A DNA stretch of 64,000 nt, taken from contig NZ_QKWY01000001.1 of NCBI RefSeq assembly GCF_003248355.1, forward strand, positions 1,570,001-1,634,000. The letters run 5' to 3'. Shown here in pieces: positions 7,903 to 15,065 of the stretch (the stretch's first letter is position 1; the number at the start of each line of letters is the position of its first letter). The notes under the pieces are model-generated. The model worked only from the letters and a program-made list of their open reading frames with translations, made no database searches and had not been told where the DNA came from. Made by a program: the position numbers and the translations under genes. Source of the DNA: Streptomyces sp. AC1-42W (GTDB taxonomy: Bacteria > Actinomycetota > Actinomycetes > Streptomycetales > Streptomycetaceae).

Positions 7903-8616
7903 CTATTCCGCTTCAGGGGGGCCGTGCGGCACGCCTGGGGGAAACAGGGCATCGGCGATGGCTTTCATCGACTCAACGACCGCTACGGCGCCAGCGTCTT
8001 GAAGCACGTCCTTCTTCCCGGGCTTGTTCGCGTACCCGATGGTGTCGACCCCCGCCGCCTCCCCCGCCAGAACATCTCGGGCAGCGTCGCCGACGAAGAT
8101 GCACGAGGCCGGGTCAGCCGCGGCGGCGTGCATGGCGTCATGCAGAAGCCTTGGGTGAGGCTTCATCAGCGCGGGCTCAGCGGGCACGCGCCCAAACACG
8201 CCGGCAACTGCGTCGGTGAGCCCTCGCCTGCTCAGGTAGGCGTGTATTGCCACGCTCGCGTTGTTGCTGACGATCCAGACGGCCCGTCCGGACGCTTGGC
8301 AGGCGTGAATCGTGGACTCCCCGCCCTCCGTCGCTTCGGCTAGCGCAACGGCGTCCAGCTCCAAGTCGGCAAGCGCTGAATCCGTCACGGCCGTCAGCTC
8401 AGGTCGGGTGTCATCGACTCGTCGCAGAAGGGCGAGAGGATCGTCCTCCTTGGCCCAGTCGTCCGGGAGGGGATACCCAAGCACTTCCGCCAGAACGTCC
8501 CGCAACCGTGCTGCCACGGTTGGCGCGCGAAGGCCCGCGAACACAGAGCAGACCGGGCCGTCGAAGTCGAGGAAGACGTGGTCAGCCGATCGCAGCGCGT
8601 CAGTAAGAGTCTTCAC
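7903..8616 (-). CDS. HAD-superfamily phosphatase-like hydrolase
   Basis: The 237-residue protein has all four HAD motifs. Motif I is FLDFDG with nucleophile Asp17 and Asp19. Motif II is the VSNN segment with Ser117. Motif III is Lys152 in MKPHP, and motif IV is VGDAARD with Asp177 and Asp181. The cap between motifs I and II is helical (C1 type), as in phosphoglycolate-phosphatase-like enzymes. Its start overlaps the end of the GntR gene by four bases (8613-8616), so the two are co-expressed leftward. A HAD hydrolase beside a GntR regulator is a recurring pair in streptomycete AICEs; its substrate in the element is unknown. Confidence 0.88.
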   Translation of the reverse strand: MKTLTDALRSADHVFLDFDGPVCSVFAGLRAPTVAARLRDVLAEVLGYPLPDDWAKEDDPLALLRRVDDTRPELTAVTDSALADLELDAVALAEATEGGESTIHACQASGRAVWIVSNNASVAIHAYLSRRGLTDAVAGVFGRVPAEPALMKPHPRLLHDAMHAAAADPASCIFVGDAARDVLAGEAAGVDTIGYANKPGKKDVLQDAGAVAVVESMKAIADALFPPGVPHGPPEAE

Positions 8617-9461
8617 GGCTGCCTCTCACTGGAGATGGTGTTCCAGACGCTCTCGAACCAGAGTTGCGCCTGCTGGAGATACAGCGAACCCAGCGACTCG
8701 TCATCCGGCCCCGCCGAGTGGTGGAAGAGAGTCGTGTCCTTGCCTGTCACGTCGAAGAAGTTGCGCGACTCCCCGGCAACTTCCAGCGTGCGTTCGCGCA
8801 GTGGGTAGAAGCCGAAGAACGCCTCGGACCGGTTAAGGATGTAGAGCTTGAACAGGCTGGATGCCTTGTGGACCCGAACTTCCACCTTGGCGGAGTCCAC
8901 CAGCCCGTATTCGGCCAGCACCTCCACGGAGTGACGGATGCCGCCGGCGTTCGTCAGGGCGATGTCCCGGGCTCGGTCGCGCAATGCAACGTCGTCGGCG
9001 AGCCCGTCGACCAACACCGGCACAGCCATGGGTGCGGTCGTGTCGGGCAGAAGCAGACGTACTGAGATCGACTTCGGTGCGAGGCGGCCTGAGCGAATCT
9101 TGTCCAGGGGCTCCTGCATGGCGGTGTGCAGGGTCTCGCTGGAGAAGCCGGCGAAGTCGATCGTGACGTGAGGCTGAGCGAACGCTGTCTCGATGTGAGG
9201 CCGAAGCCCGACGGGGCGCTCCGTGCGCTCACGCACGAACGACCCGCTTCCCTGGCGAGTGATGATCAGGCCCTCACCGCGAAGCAGGTCCAGGGCCTTG
9301 TCGACGGTCCCCCGCGCTACTGAGTAGCGCCTCGCCAGCTCGGGGCCAGACGGCAATTTGTCGCCAGGCGCGAAGCCCTCCCTCTTCGTGAGAATCGCTG
9401 CCCTCAAAACACTGCTGACCTGCTGATATGGCGGTCGCGGATCGTCCGGGTCGAGGTTCAT
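8613..9461 (-). CDS. GntR-family regulator (KorSA-like)
   Basis: The 282-residue protein has an N-terminal GntR winged helix: PPYQQVSSVLRAAI, then LPSGPELARRYSVARGTVDKAL, then the wing GLIITRQGSGSFV. A long C-terminal ligand-domain-like region ends in YLQQAQLWFESVW. In pSAM2-type elements a GntR protein (KorSA) represses activation and transfer genes. This gene is divergent from the element's long rightward operon, and an inverted repeat overlaps that operon's promoter, so it is the likely switch. The C-terminal domain does not match a clear UTRA pattern, and its effector cannot be guessed. Confidence 0.85.
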   Translation of the reverse strand: MNLDPDDPRPPYQQVSSVLRAAILTKREGFAPGDKLPSGPELARRYSVARGTVDKALDLLRGEGLIITRQGSGSFVRERTERPVGLRPHIETAFAQPHVTIDFAGFSSETLHTAMQEPLDKIRSGRLAPKSISVRLLLPDTTAPMAVPVLVDGLADDVALRDRARDIALTNAGGIRHSVEVLAEYGLVDSAKVEVRVHKASSLFKLYILNRSEAFFGFYPLRERTLEVAGESRNFFDVTGKDTTLFHHSAGPDDESLGSLYLQQAQLWFESVWNTISSERQP

Positions 9462-9498
9462 CCCACCATGCTAAGCCACCTGCCCACCCTACTCAGGA

Positions 9499-9526
9499 TG
9501 CCTAACAATCTTGACCTGCTTAGGCA
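9499..9526. promoter_or_regulatory. Candidate operator for the GntR regulator
   Basis: The inverted repeat TGCCTAA (9499-9505) and TTAGGCA (9520-9526) overlaps the -35 and spacer of the divergent rightward promoter. A related half-site, GCTAAGCC, lies about 25 bp to the left, next to the GntR start. Binding here could repress both the regulator and the transfer operon. Confidence 0.55.
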
Positions 9527-9539
9527 AGTTGCTTATGGT
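9511..9539 (+). promoter_or_regulatory. Main rightward AICE promoter
   Basis: TTGACC (9511-9516), a 17-base spacer and TATGGT (9534-9539) match the housekeeping sigma (HrdB) consensus well. It faces the transfer and replication genes; the first start codon, at 10085, is about 540 bases downstream. Confidence 0.65.
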
Positions 9540-10084
9540 GAGCACGCCTTCACGGAAAGCGGTGAAGGCGAGAAGAAGGGCCCTGTTTTGGGCTGCTTCG
9601 ACCTGCACGAGAGCGCCCGGAGGGTCCCGGTTATCGGGAGTGAGCCCGAAGGAAGCCCTGGTCGTTGAGAACTGAACAGCGTGATGAATGACAGGCATCT
9701 GCGACAAGCCGCAGGCCCTGCCGCACGAGGTAGCAAGCACCTTCATCCCGGCCTGTTGAGGGCTAGTGAGACCCGTTCGTGCGGTGAGACAAGGGCAAAG
9801 ATCGTGAACTACCCGTACGCCATGTCCGCGCCGTTGGAGGCCGACGTGAAGCGACGAAGACTCTGGGCGCCGTGCCTGCTGGACCGGCAGGCACGACTGC
9901 GCCCATCGCGTCATCTGACCGCCGCAGCCGCTGTGCTGGGGCCGGTTGCCTCCCTCGTCCGTCCGGCCCGCCGCGTGCGGTGCTGTACGGGCGGGGCTGA
10001 GGGGAACCGGAGGGTCCGGAACCGCGGCGGCACCCCGGGGGCAACCGGGGTGCCGCGATACAGGCACCTGAGTAGGAGGCACCT
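9540..10084 (+). ncRNA. Long structured leader of the AICE operon with an rrn boxA-like site
   Basis: There is no credible gene between the promoter and 10085. The transcript would begin with a perfect 9-bp hairpin (9545-9553 with 9562-9570). At 9664-9683 it contains GTTGAGAACTGAACAGCGTG, closely resembling the TTTGAGAACTCAATAG-type boxA/boxC of actinobacterial rRNA leaders that recruits NusB/NusE antitermination factors. At 10027-10056 there is a perfect 12-bp GC hairpin with a six-base loop, 15 bp before the AGGAGG of the first small gene. The open frame through 9681-10088 shows no protein-like pattern. The leader therefore probably acts as RNA. Confidence 0.55.
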
Positions 10085-10177
10085 GTGATCAGCAGTCTGA
10101 CAGACCAGGAACGCGAGGAGCTGTCGAAGAAGGTCAGCGAGGCCAATCGTCGTTCCTCCGGCGGCTCCGGCCGCTAA
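10085..10177 (+). CDS. 30-residue AICE small protein
   Basis: A GTG at 10085, seven bases after a strong AGGAGG (10074-10079), opens a 30-codon frame ending in TAA at 10175. The product, beginning MISSLTDQEREELSKK, has a charged amphipathic helix followed by a Ser/Gly/Arg-rich tail. Two hairpins that could terminate or attenuate transcription follow it (10235-10299). It may be a real small protein or a leader peptide; the ideal ribosome-binding site is the main support. No function is recognised. Confidence 0.6.
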   Translation: MISSLTDQEREELSKKVSEANRRSSGGSGR

Positions 10178-10234
10178 CCACCCCCGCCCCGGACCCGGCG
10201 AGATGCCGCTGGATCGAATCCGGCCCGGGGCACC

Positions 10235-10251
10235 GCCACCCCTCGGGTGGC
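10235..10251 (+). terminator. Small hairpin followed by CTTTC
   Basis: The stem GCCACCC/GGGTGGC with the loop CTC is followed by CTTTC. It is the first of two consecutive hairpins between the 30-residue gene and the next gene. Confidence 0.45.
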
Positions 10252-10267
10252 CTTTCACCCAACGGCC

Positions 10268-10299
10268 AGCACCCCCGGAGCGCCTACTCCGGGGGTGCT
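10268..10299 (+). terminator. Strong hairpin between the first two genes of the AICE operon
   Basis: A perfect 13-bp stem (10268-10280 with 10287-10299) with a six-base loop is followed by GTTT. It lies 36 bp before the next start codon. If it is a real terminator, downstream expression needs read-through, which fits the boxA-like site in the leader. Confidence 0.6.
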
Positions 10300-10335
10300 G
10301 TTTGGGCCGTCCCATCGGTTAGGAGCCAACGACCC

Positions 10336-10602
10336 ATGATCCCCATCGCTGCCCTTGAGGGCCTTGTTACGGCCGAGTCGCTCGACTTCGAGCCGCCGGC
10401 CGCCGAGCTTGACGCGATCGAGCACGAGATGCCTCTCATCCTGGCGGAGGTCGAGCTGTTGGACGCGCAGATCACGACCATCGACCGCCCCGCCGGCGAG
10501 CTGGACGTCCGGCGTGTGCGCCGGGCCCGGAAGCGGGTCATGGCCGCTCGCCGTGACCTGAGCAACCGCACCGTCATGGTGCAGCCGGGCGGTGCCGCGT
10601 GA
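10336..10602 (+). CDS. Small conserved AICE protein (DUF6284-like)
   Basis: The 88-residue acidic and helical protein has a conserved look: AAELDAIEHEMP, then EVELLDAQI, then a basic stretch RRVRRARKRVMAARRDL. I associate it with the small DUF6284 proteins found at the start of streptomycete plasmid and AICE transfer operons; the function of that family is not known to me. The GTG of the next gene overlaps its stop (GTGA at 10599-10602), so it is translationally coupled to the spread genes. Confidence 0.7.
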   Translation: MIPIAALEGLVTAESLDFEPPAAELDAIEHEMPLILAEVELLDAQITTIDRPAGELDVRRVRRARKRVMAARRDLSNRTVMVQPGGAA

Positions 10603-10928
10603 GGGCGCCGACGCTGGGGGCTCTGGCCGCGCCGGTCACCGCGCTGGCCACTCTGACGGCTCGCTTCCCTGACCTGCCGTCCGTGGACTGCCAGATCTCC
10701 ACCATCGTCCCGGACGAGCTGGAGCTGGTCTCGCACGACAACCTGGCCGGGTTCGAGGCGTGGCGGCAGGCTCTGGGGATCGCCCCCGACAGTGTTGTTC
10801 ACGGCGTTCAGGGTGGGGGCACCACTCACGTGCTCAAGGCGTATACCGCGTTCATGGGGGTGCGTGTGCGTCTGGTCTGCTTCGCTCCCGTCGCGGCTCC
10901 CGCGCGGGCTGCGGAGGTGGCGTCGTGA
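10599..10928 (+). CDS. Hypothetical AICE protein, 109 residues
   Basis: This coupled gene starts with GTG at 10599 over the previous stop. Its product has an aromatic and acidic middle (LPSVDCQISTIVPDELELVSH, then FEAWRQALGI) and no membrane segment. The size and position, between the DUF6284-like gene and the DUF2637 spread gene, are typical of conserved AICE proteins of unknown function. It ends in a GTGA overlap with the next gene at 10925. Confidence 0.65.
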   Translation: MRAPTLGALAAPVTALATLTARFPDLPSVDCQISTIVPDELELVSHDNLAGFEAWRQALGIAPDSVVHGVQGGGTTHVLKAYTAFMGVRVRLVCFAPVAAPARAAEVAS

Positions 10929-11926
10929 ACGATGTTCAGATCCGTTCAGCGGAGAAGGCGCTGTCGGTGGGGACGTGGCTGATCGTGGGCGGCGCGATGC
11001 TGTTCTCGGTTCTGACGGTCACGCCGCTGATGAAGCAGCACACCCCCGAGGGCTGGGGCTGGACCGCCCCGATCCTGCCTCTCGTTGTGGACGCGGCGGT
11101 CGTCATCGTCGTGCGGCTCGACTCGGTTCTGGCCCGGCTGGGCGGGCACGGCGGGCGCTGGCCCATCGCGCTGCGGTGGATGACCGGAGCGATGACCCTC
11201 GCCCTGAACATCGCGGACTCCGCGCTGCGAAAAGAGCTGGTCGGTGTGGCCGTGCACGCGGTCGCACCCCTGCTTCTGATCGTCACGGCGGAGACCGGTC
11301 TCGCCTACCGGCAGGCCATCACCGCCGCCCAGCAGGCCCGCGAAGCCCAACTGAAGGCCGAACGCGCCGAGCGCGAACGGGCCGCCGCCGAGCGCCGCGA
11401 GGCGCAGGAGCGGCGGGCCCGCGAGGAGCGCGAGCACGCCGCCCAGCTGGCCCGCGAGCAGCGCGAGCACGAAGCCGTGCTGGCCCGTGAACAGACCGCC
11501 CGTGCAGAGGCGGTGCGGCGTGAGGAGCGTGAGCGGGCCGAGGCCCGCGAGCGTGCTGAGCGCGAGGCTCGTGAACGCCGTGAACGCGAGCGTGAACAGC
11601 AGCGCGCTGAGCGTGAACGCCTCGAACGCGAAGCCGTCCAGCGCCGCGAGCGCGAGCGGCTGGAGCGCGAGCAGACCGAGCGCCGGCAGCGTGAGGAGCG
11701 GGCGGAGCGTGAGGCCCGTGAACGCGCAGCGCTGCTGTCCGGCGGCCCGGTGAACACCAAGCTGCCCGAGGACCGCGCCCGGCAGATCGTCACCGCCGCC
11801 CACTTCTCGGGCCTGCCTGTGCGCAACGCGGCGGAACTGTGCGGCTGGTCGGTCGGCTGGGTGTCCACCCGCTACCAGGAACTGCGCGACGCCCACCCTG
11901 CCGCTCTCGAAGGAGTCTCCGCATGA
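10925..11926 (+). CDS. DUF2637 / SpdB-like membrane protein with long charged helix and HTH
   Basis: GTG at 10925 overlaps the previous stop and is preferred over an upstream in-frame start at 10760, which lies inside the preceding gene. The 333-residue product has four predicted membrane segments in residues 15-135 (GTWLIVGGAMLFSVL, ILPLVVDAAVVIVV, MTLALNIADSAL and AVAPLLLIVTAETGL). A roughly 140-residue Arg/Glu-rich single helix or coiled coil follows, and then a helix-turn-helix near the end (NAAELCGWSVGWVSTRY). DUF2637 proteins resemble SpdB spread proteins that help plasmid DNA move along mycelium after transfer. The C-terminal HTH could tether DNA to the membrane. Confidence 0.82.
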   Translation: MNDVQIRSAEKALSVGTWLIVGGAMLFSVLTVTPLMKQHTPEGWGWTAPILPLVVDAAVVIVVRLDSVLARLGGHGGRWPIALRWMTGAMTLALNIADSALRKELVGVAVHAVAPLLLIVTAETGLAYRQAITAAQQAREAQLKAERAERERAAAERREAQERRAREEREHAAQLAREQREHEAVLAREQTARAEAVRREERERAEARERAEREARERREREREQQRAERERLEREAVQRRERERLEREQTERRQREERAEREARERAALLSGGPVNTKLPEDRARQIVTAAHFSGLPVRNAAELCGWSVGWVSTRYQELRDAHPAALEGVSA

Positions 11927-12432
11927 TCGCGCTGATTCGCACCCGCGCCCTTAACGCCCTGCGCGCCGACCTCGCCAAGGCCGAAGCCGTCACCAAGGCC
12001 GCCCGCGCCAAGGATGAGCAGCACGAGCTGGAACGCGACCTCGCCAACACCGCCGCGGCACGCGCCGAGACCACGGTGGAGAGCCTGCGGGACGCGCTGG
12101 CCCGCGCGAACGAGAACGCGGCCCGGCTCCAGGGGGAGCTGGAGGCGTTGCGGGCTCAGTCGCTGCTGGACACCGAGGACCGGCAGGTCCTGCGGATGCT
12201 GCTGCGGACCGCGCGCAAGCAGTCCAGCCGGACCGACCGCGTCTACGTCCTCTACCGCTTCGGGGACCTGCACAGCGTGCACGTCACCCGAGACGCAGCG
12301 GAGATCGCCGCCGAGGCCGAGGGCGCCCCCCGGGACGGATGGACCGCGTCCACCACCTGCTGCCCGTCCAACTCGCCGGCCGCCGAGATCCCCTGGCGCA
12401 TCCGGCCGGTCCCCCTCGGCGGCACCCGGTGA
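11923..12432 (+). CDS. Coiled-coil AICE protein, 169 residues
   Basis: ATG at 11923 overlaps the previous stop in an ATGA junction. Residues 5-90 are a continuous Ala/Glu/Arg-rich coiled coil (LRADLAKAEAVTKAARAKDE and following), then DRQVLRMLLRTARKQ, and a compact C-terminal part with YVLYRFGDLHSVHVT. No catalytic motif is visible. It is coupled on both sides within the transfer operon and could partner the equally helical DUF2637 protein. It is conserved in style but of unknown function. Confidence 0.65.
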   Translation: MIALIRTRALNALRADLAKAEAVTKAARAKDEQHELERDLANTAAARAETTVESLRDALARANENAARLQGELEALRAQSLLDTEDRQVLRMLLRTARKQSSRTDRVYVLYRFGDLHSVHVTRDAAEIAAEAEGAPRDGWTASTTCCPSNSPAAEIPWRIRPVPLGGTR

Positions 12433-13211
12433 ACACCCTGCCCGCCCAACGCAGGCGAAGCGCCCCTGGTGTGATGCGCCGGCCGCGTGTGCTGGATCTG
12501 TTCTGCTGCGCGGGCGGGGCGTCGATGGGCTACTACCAGGCTGGGTTCGACGTGACCGGCGTGGACATCGTCCCCCGCCCCGCCTACCCGTTCACGTTCG
12601 TCCAGGCCGACGCGCTGGAGGCGGCGCGGGAGTGGTGCCAGGAATTCGACCTGGTCCACTACTCCCCGCCCTGCCAGGCGTCCTGCGCGCTGACCAAGGG
12701 AACCAACCGCGGCCGCCGCAACCACATCGATCTCATCCCGCAGGTGAGGGAGGTGTGCGAGTGGTACGGCGTCCCGTACGTCATCGAGAACGTGCAGGGC
12801 GCCCGGCTGCGCAAGGACCTGCTGTTGTGCGGGGAGATGTTCGGGCTTTCGGTGATCCGTCACCGCTACTTCGAACTCGGGCCCTACTGGTCGCCGCCGG
12901 TGGCCGTGCACAAGCCGCACCGGGGCCCGGTGCGCGGCTGGCGCCACGGCGTGTGGCGCGACGGCCCGTACATCGCCGCGTACGGCAAGGGCGGCGGCAA
13001 GGGCACCGTCGCCGAGATGCAGCACGCCATGGGCATCACCTGGACCAGCACGCACGAAGAACTCACCGAGGCCATCCCGCCCGCCTACACCCGCTACATC
13101 GGCCGCGACTTCATCGCGGACGACTGGGCCGCGGCCACCATGCCCTGCGCCGAGACGCGGCTGCTCCATCTCGCCCGCCCGGCCCCGCACGACCTGGTGG
13201 TGGCCGCCTGA
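12429..13211 (+). CDS. C5 cytosine DNA methyltransferase-like protein
   Basis: GTG at 12429 overlaps the previous stop; ATG 12474 is an alternative start. Motif I, VLDLFCCAGGASMGY (21-35), binds S-adenosylmethionine. Motif IV is YSPPCQ with catalytic Cys82. Motif VI is VIENV with Glu120. At 260 residues it is short for a C5 methylase (usually 330 or more), with little room for a target-recognition domain, and the segment after motif VI carries RHRYFELGP, the motif VIII-like block. There is no cognate restriction enzyme nearby. It probably modifies element DNA to evade host restriction during transfer, or marks it for a regulator. Confidence 0.82.
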   Translation: MNTLPAQRRRSAPGVMRRPRVLDLFCCAGGASMGYYQAGFDVTGVDIVPRPAYPFTFVQADALEAAREWCQEFDLVHYSPPCQASCALTKGTNRGRRNHIDLIPQVREVCEWYGVPYVIENVQGARLRKDLLLCGEMFGLSVIRHRYFELGPYWSPPVAVHKPHRGPVRGWRHGVWRDGPYIAAYGKGGGKGTVAEMQHAMGITWTSTHEELTEAIPPAYTRYIGRDFIADDWAAATMPCAETRLLHLARPAPHDLVVAA

Positions 13212-13537
13212 TGGCCACCCTCCCCGAATACCGGTGGCACCTGGCCCCCGAGGGCCTGGCCACCCGCCGCCAGCTCCGCGCCATGGGACTGCGGCCGGGC
13301 GGCCAGGACGTCGCCGCCGTCGTCTGCCGGCCGCGTCGCCGACGCGAACCGCTGGTCGCGTACCTCTACCGCATCGACCAGGCCAAGCCTGTGCGGCCGA
13401 TGACTCCGGCCCGTACCGCCGCGCTGGCCAAGGCCATGCGGGCCCGGCGCCTGTGCCCGGCCTGCCGACGGGACGCCGGGTACTGCATCCCGCGCTCCCT
13501 CGGCACGTGCGTGACCTGCGCCGACTCCCCTTGCTGA
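13211..13537 (+). CDS. RRQRL-motif zinc-binding protein
   Basis: The ATG at 13211 shares its A with the previous stop (TGATG). The 108-residue product has TRRQLRAMGLRPGGQ near residue 18, the signature of the RRQRL-type small AICE proteins, and two CxxC pairs (Cys82/Cys85 and Cys100/Cys103) that form a likely zinc ribbon. Small size and position among the transfer genes agree with the family; the function is unknown, possibly nucleic-acid binding. Confidence 0.75.
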   Translation: MATLPEYRWHLAPEGLATRRQLRAMGLRPGGQDVAAVVCRPRRRREPLVAYLYRIDQAKPVRPMTPARTAALAKAMRARRLCPACRRDAGYCIPRSLGTCVTCADSPC

Positions 13538-13561
13538 CCCACCCACCTTCTGGAGGCATCG

Positions 13562-14056
13562 GTGGAACAGACCCTCATCGCCGTGCTCGGAACCCTCGCC
13601 GGAACCCTGGTCGCCGGGTTCGTTCAGGCCCGCATCGCCCACACCGCCCGCAACGCCACTCGCGGTGACGACCGGCGCCGTGACTGCGTCAACGCCGTCA
13701 TCGACCTCGCGGTCGCCCTCTCCGATCACCGCCGGGCCATGTGGAAGCTGGGCGAGGCCCGCCTGACCGGCACCGACGACGAACGCGTCCAAGCCCTGCG
13801 CGACGAAGCGCATCGCACCCGCGGCGCGATCACCGCCCCGTCTGCCCGCGTCCAGCTCCTCGCCCCCACCGCCCAGGAAGCCGCCCGCATCGCGGTGCAG
13901 GCCACCTACGCCATGCGCAACCCGCAGGACACGGAATCCCTGGAAGCGCTCCGGCGCCGCGCGCTGGAGGCCCACGACGCCCTGATCACCGCCGCCGGAC
14001 GTCATCTCTCCGTGGTCCCCACCCATGCCGCCGGAGGGCAGTGCCGTGTTCGCTGA
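13562..14056 (+). CDS. KilB-like protein
   Basis: GTG 13562 follows TGGAGG. The 164-residue product starts with a membrane segment (LIAVLGTLAGTLVAGFVQA). A helical domain follows, with DCVNAVIDLAVALSDHRRAMW and EAHRTRGAITAPSARVQLLAP, a pattern seen in KilB-like proteins of streptomycete plasmids. Kil genes are lethal when not repressed by Kor proteins and are linked to transfer and pocking. Lethality here is inference from the family. Confidence 0.7.
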   Translation: MEQTLIAVLGTLAGTLVAGFVQARIAHTARNATRGDDRRRDCVNAVIDLAVALSDHRRAMWKLGEARLTGTDDERVQALRDEAHRTRGAITAPSARVQLLAPTAQEAARIAVQATYAMRNPQDTESLEALRRRALEAHDALITAAGRHLSVVPTHAAGGQCRVR

Positions 14057-14438
14057 CCTCGCGTTCCTCCTCTACCTCGGCCATCTGATCTCCGACTACC
14101 CGCTCCAGAGCGACCACCAAGCCCAGCACAAGGCCGCACCCGGCCTGGCCGGTTGGCGGGCGAACCTCGCGCATGCGATGACGCACGTCGTCGTCTGCGG
14201 GCTGCTGCTCGCCCTGGGCGCGGCCGTGCTCGGCTGGCGGCTTCCGCTCATGTCCGCGACGGCGGCTCTGGTGTGGATCGGTGGCACGCACGCGGTGATC
14301 GACCGGCGCTGGCCGGTGGCCGCCTGGATGCGCCTGGCCCGCCAGAAGGACTGGGCCGCTGCCGGCGGTGCCGCGCACGTCGATCAGACCGCCCATATCG
14401 CCGCGCTCGTCGTCGCGGCTCTCTGTCTCTCCGCCTGA
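14046..14438 (+). CDS. DUF3307-like membrane protein
   Basis: The product is about 130 residues, with hydrophobic helices and conserved polar positions (YLGHLISDYPLQSDHQA, GTHAVIDRRWP, DQTAHI), the pattern of DUF3307 proteins. GTG 14046 gives the conserved VFADLAFLLYLGH start and overlaps the previous gene by 11 bases; ATG 14025 is a longer alternative. Such proteins are common in AICE transfer regions, probably as membrane partners of spreading, but no activity is known. Confidence 0.68.
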   Translation: MFADLAFLLYLGHLISDYPLQSDHQAQHKAAPGLAGWRANLAHAMTHVVVCGLLLALGAAVLGWRLPLMSATAALVWIGGTHAVIDRRWPVAAWMRLARQKDWAAAGGAAHVDQTAHIAALVVAALCLSA

Positions 14439-14451
14439 AAAGGAGCACGTC

Positions 14452-15051
14452 ATGGCAAGCAGCCCCAGTCAGCAGGCCCGCGGTTTCGCTCGTCAGCAGG
14501 CTGCCCGCCCCTTCACTCCCCCGCCGCGCAGAAATGGCGGTGGCCAGGCCCCCAGCGGGAAGGGCGCCAAGTTCGCGGCCGGGGCGGCCACCGCCGCCGG
14601 CAACTTCGTCGGGGCTGCGGCCGGCGGATTCGTCCCGCCGATCAACGTCACGGTCAACAACACCAAGAACGCCCCTGCGGCGGCGCCCGCGCCCAGCGGT
14701 GGCGGGTCGCACTTCGTGCTCGGTGAGCCGACGTTCGACAACACCGACGACGTGCGGAACTACTGCAACCACGTCCGTGCGCTGATGATCCAGGCCGCGA
14801 TCGAGCTGGCGATGGCGAGCAAGATTTTGGAGGCCCGCCTCTCCCAGGCGCAGACGCTGCCCGGCGACAACCTGATCCAGGGCCGCATGAGAGCGCGATC
14901 GGTGAGCCGGAAGCTCAAGAAGGCCGCCGACGGGGCTACCGCCGCCGCGAAGTCGGCCGTCGGCGCGTACGGCGCGTTCACCCGCGAGTACGCCGACCTG
15001 ATGAGCCCGCGCCCGCAGCGCACGGCGACCACCAACCCGTTCAAGTTCTGA
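14452..15051 (+). CDS. Hypothetical protein just upstream of tra, 199 residues
   Basis: ATG 14452 follows AAAAGGAG. The protein has a low-complexity N-terminus rich in Gln, Pro, Gly and Ala (residues 1-50), a Gly/Ala stretch AAGNFVGAAAGGFVPP, then INVTVNNTKN and a helical C-terminal half (NYCNHVRALMIQAAIELAMASKI). No family is recognised. Its place directly before the translocase, 14 bp away, suggests an accessory transfer role. Confidence 0.6.
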   Translation: MASSPSQQARGFARQQAARPFTPPPRRNGGGQAPSGKGAKFAAGAATAAGNFVGAAAGGFVPPINVTVNNTKNAPAAAPAPSGGGSHFVLGEPTFDNTDDVRNYCNHVRALMIQAAIELAMASKILEARLSQAQTLPGDNLIQGRMRARSVSRKLKKAADGATAAAKSAVGAYGAFTREYADLMSPRPQRTATTNPFKF

Positions 15052-15065
15052 GAGGCGGCACCGAC

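Noticed and set aside
9681..10088. 135-codon frame in the AICE leader
   Set aside because: Arg-rich, no conserved pattern, and it runs through the 12-bp hairpin and the ribosome site of the 30-residue gene.
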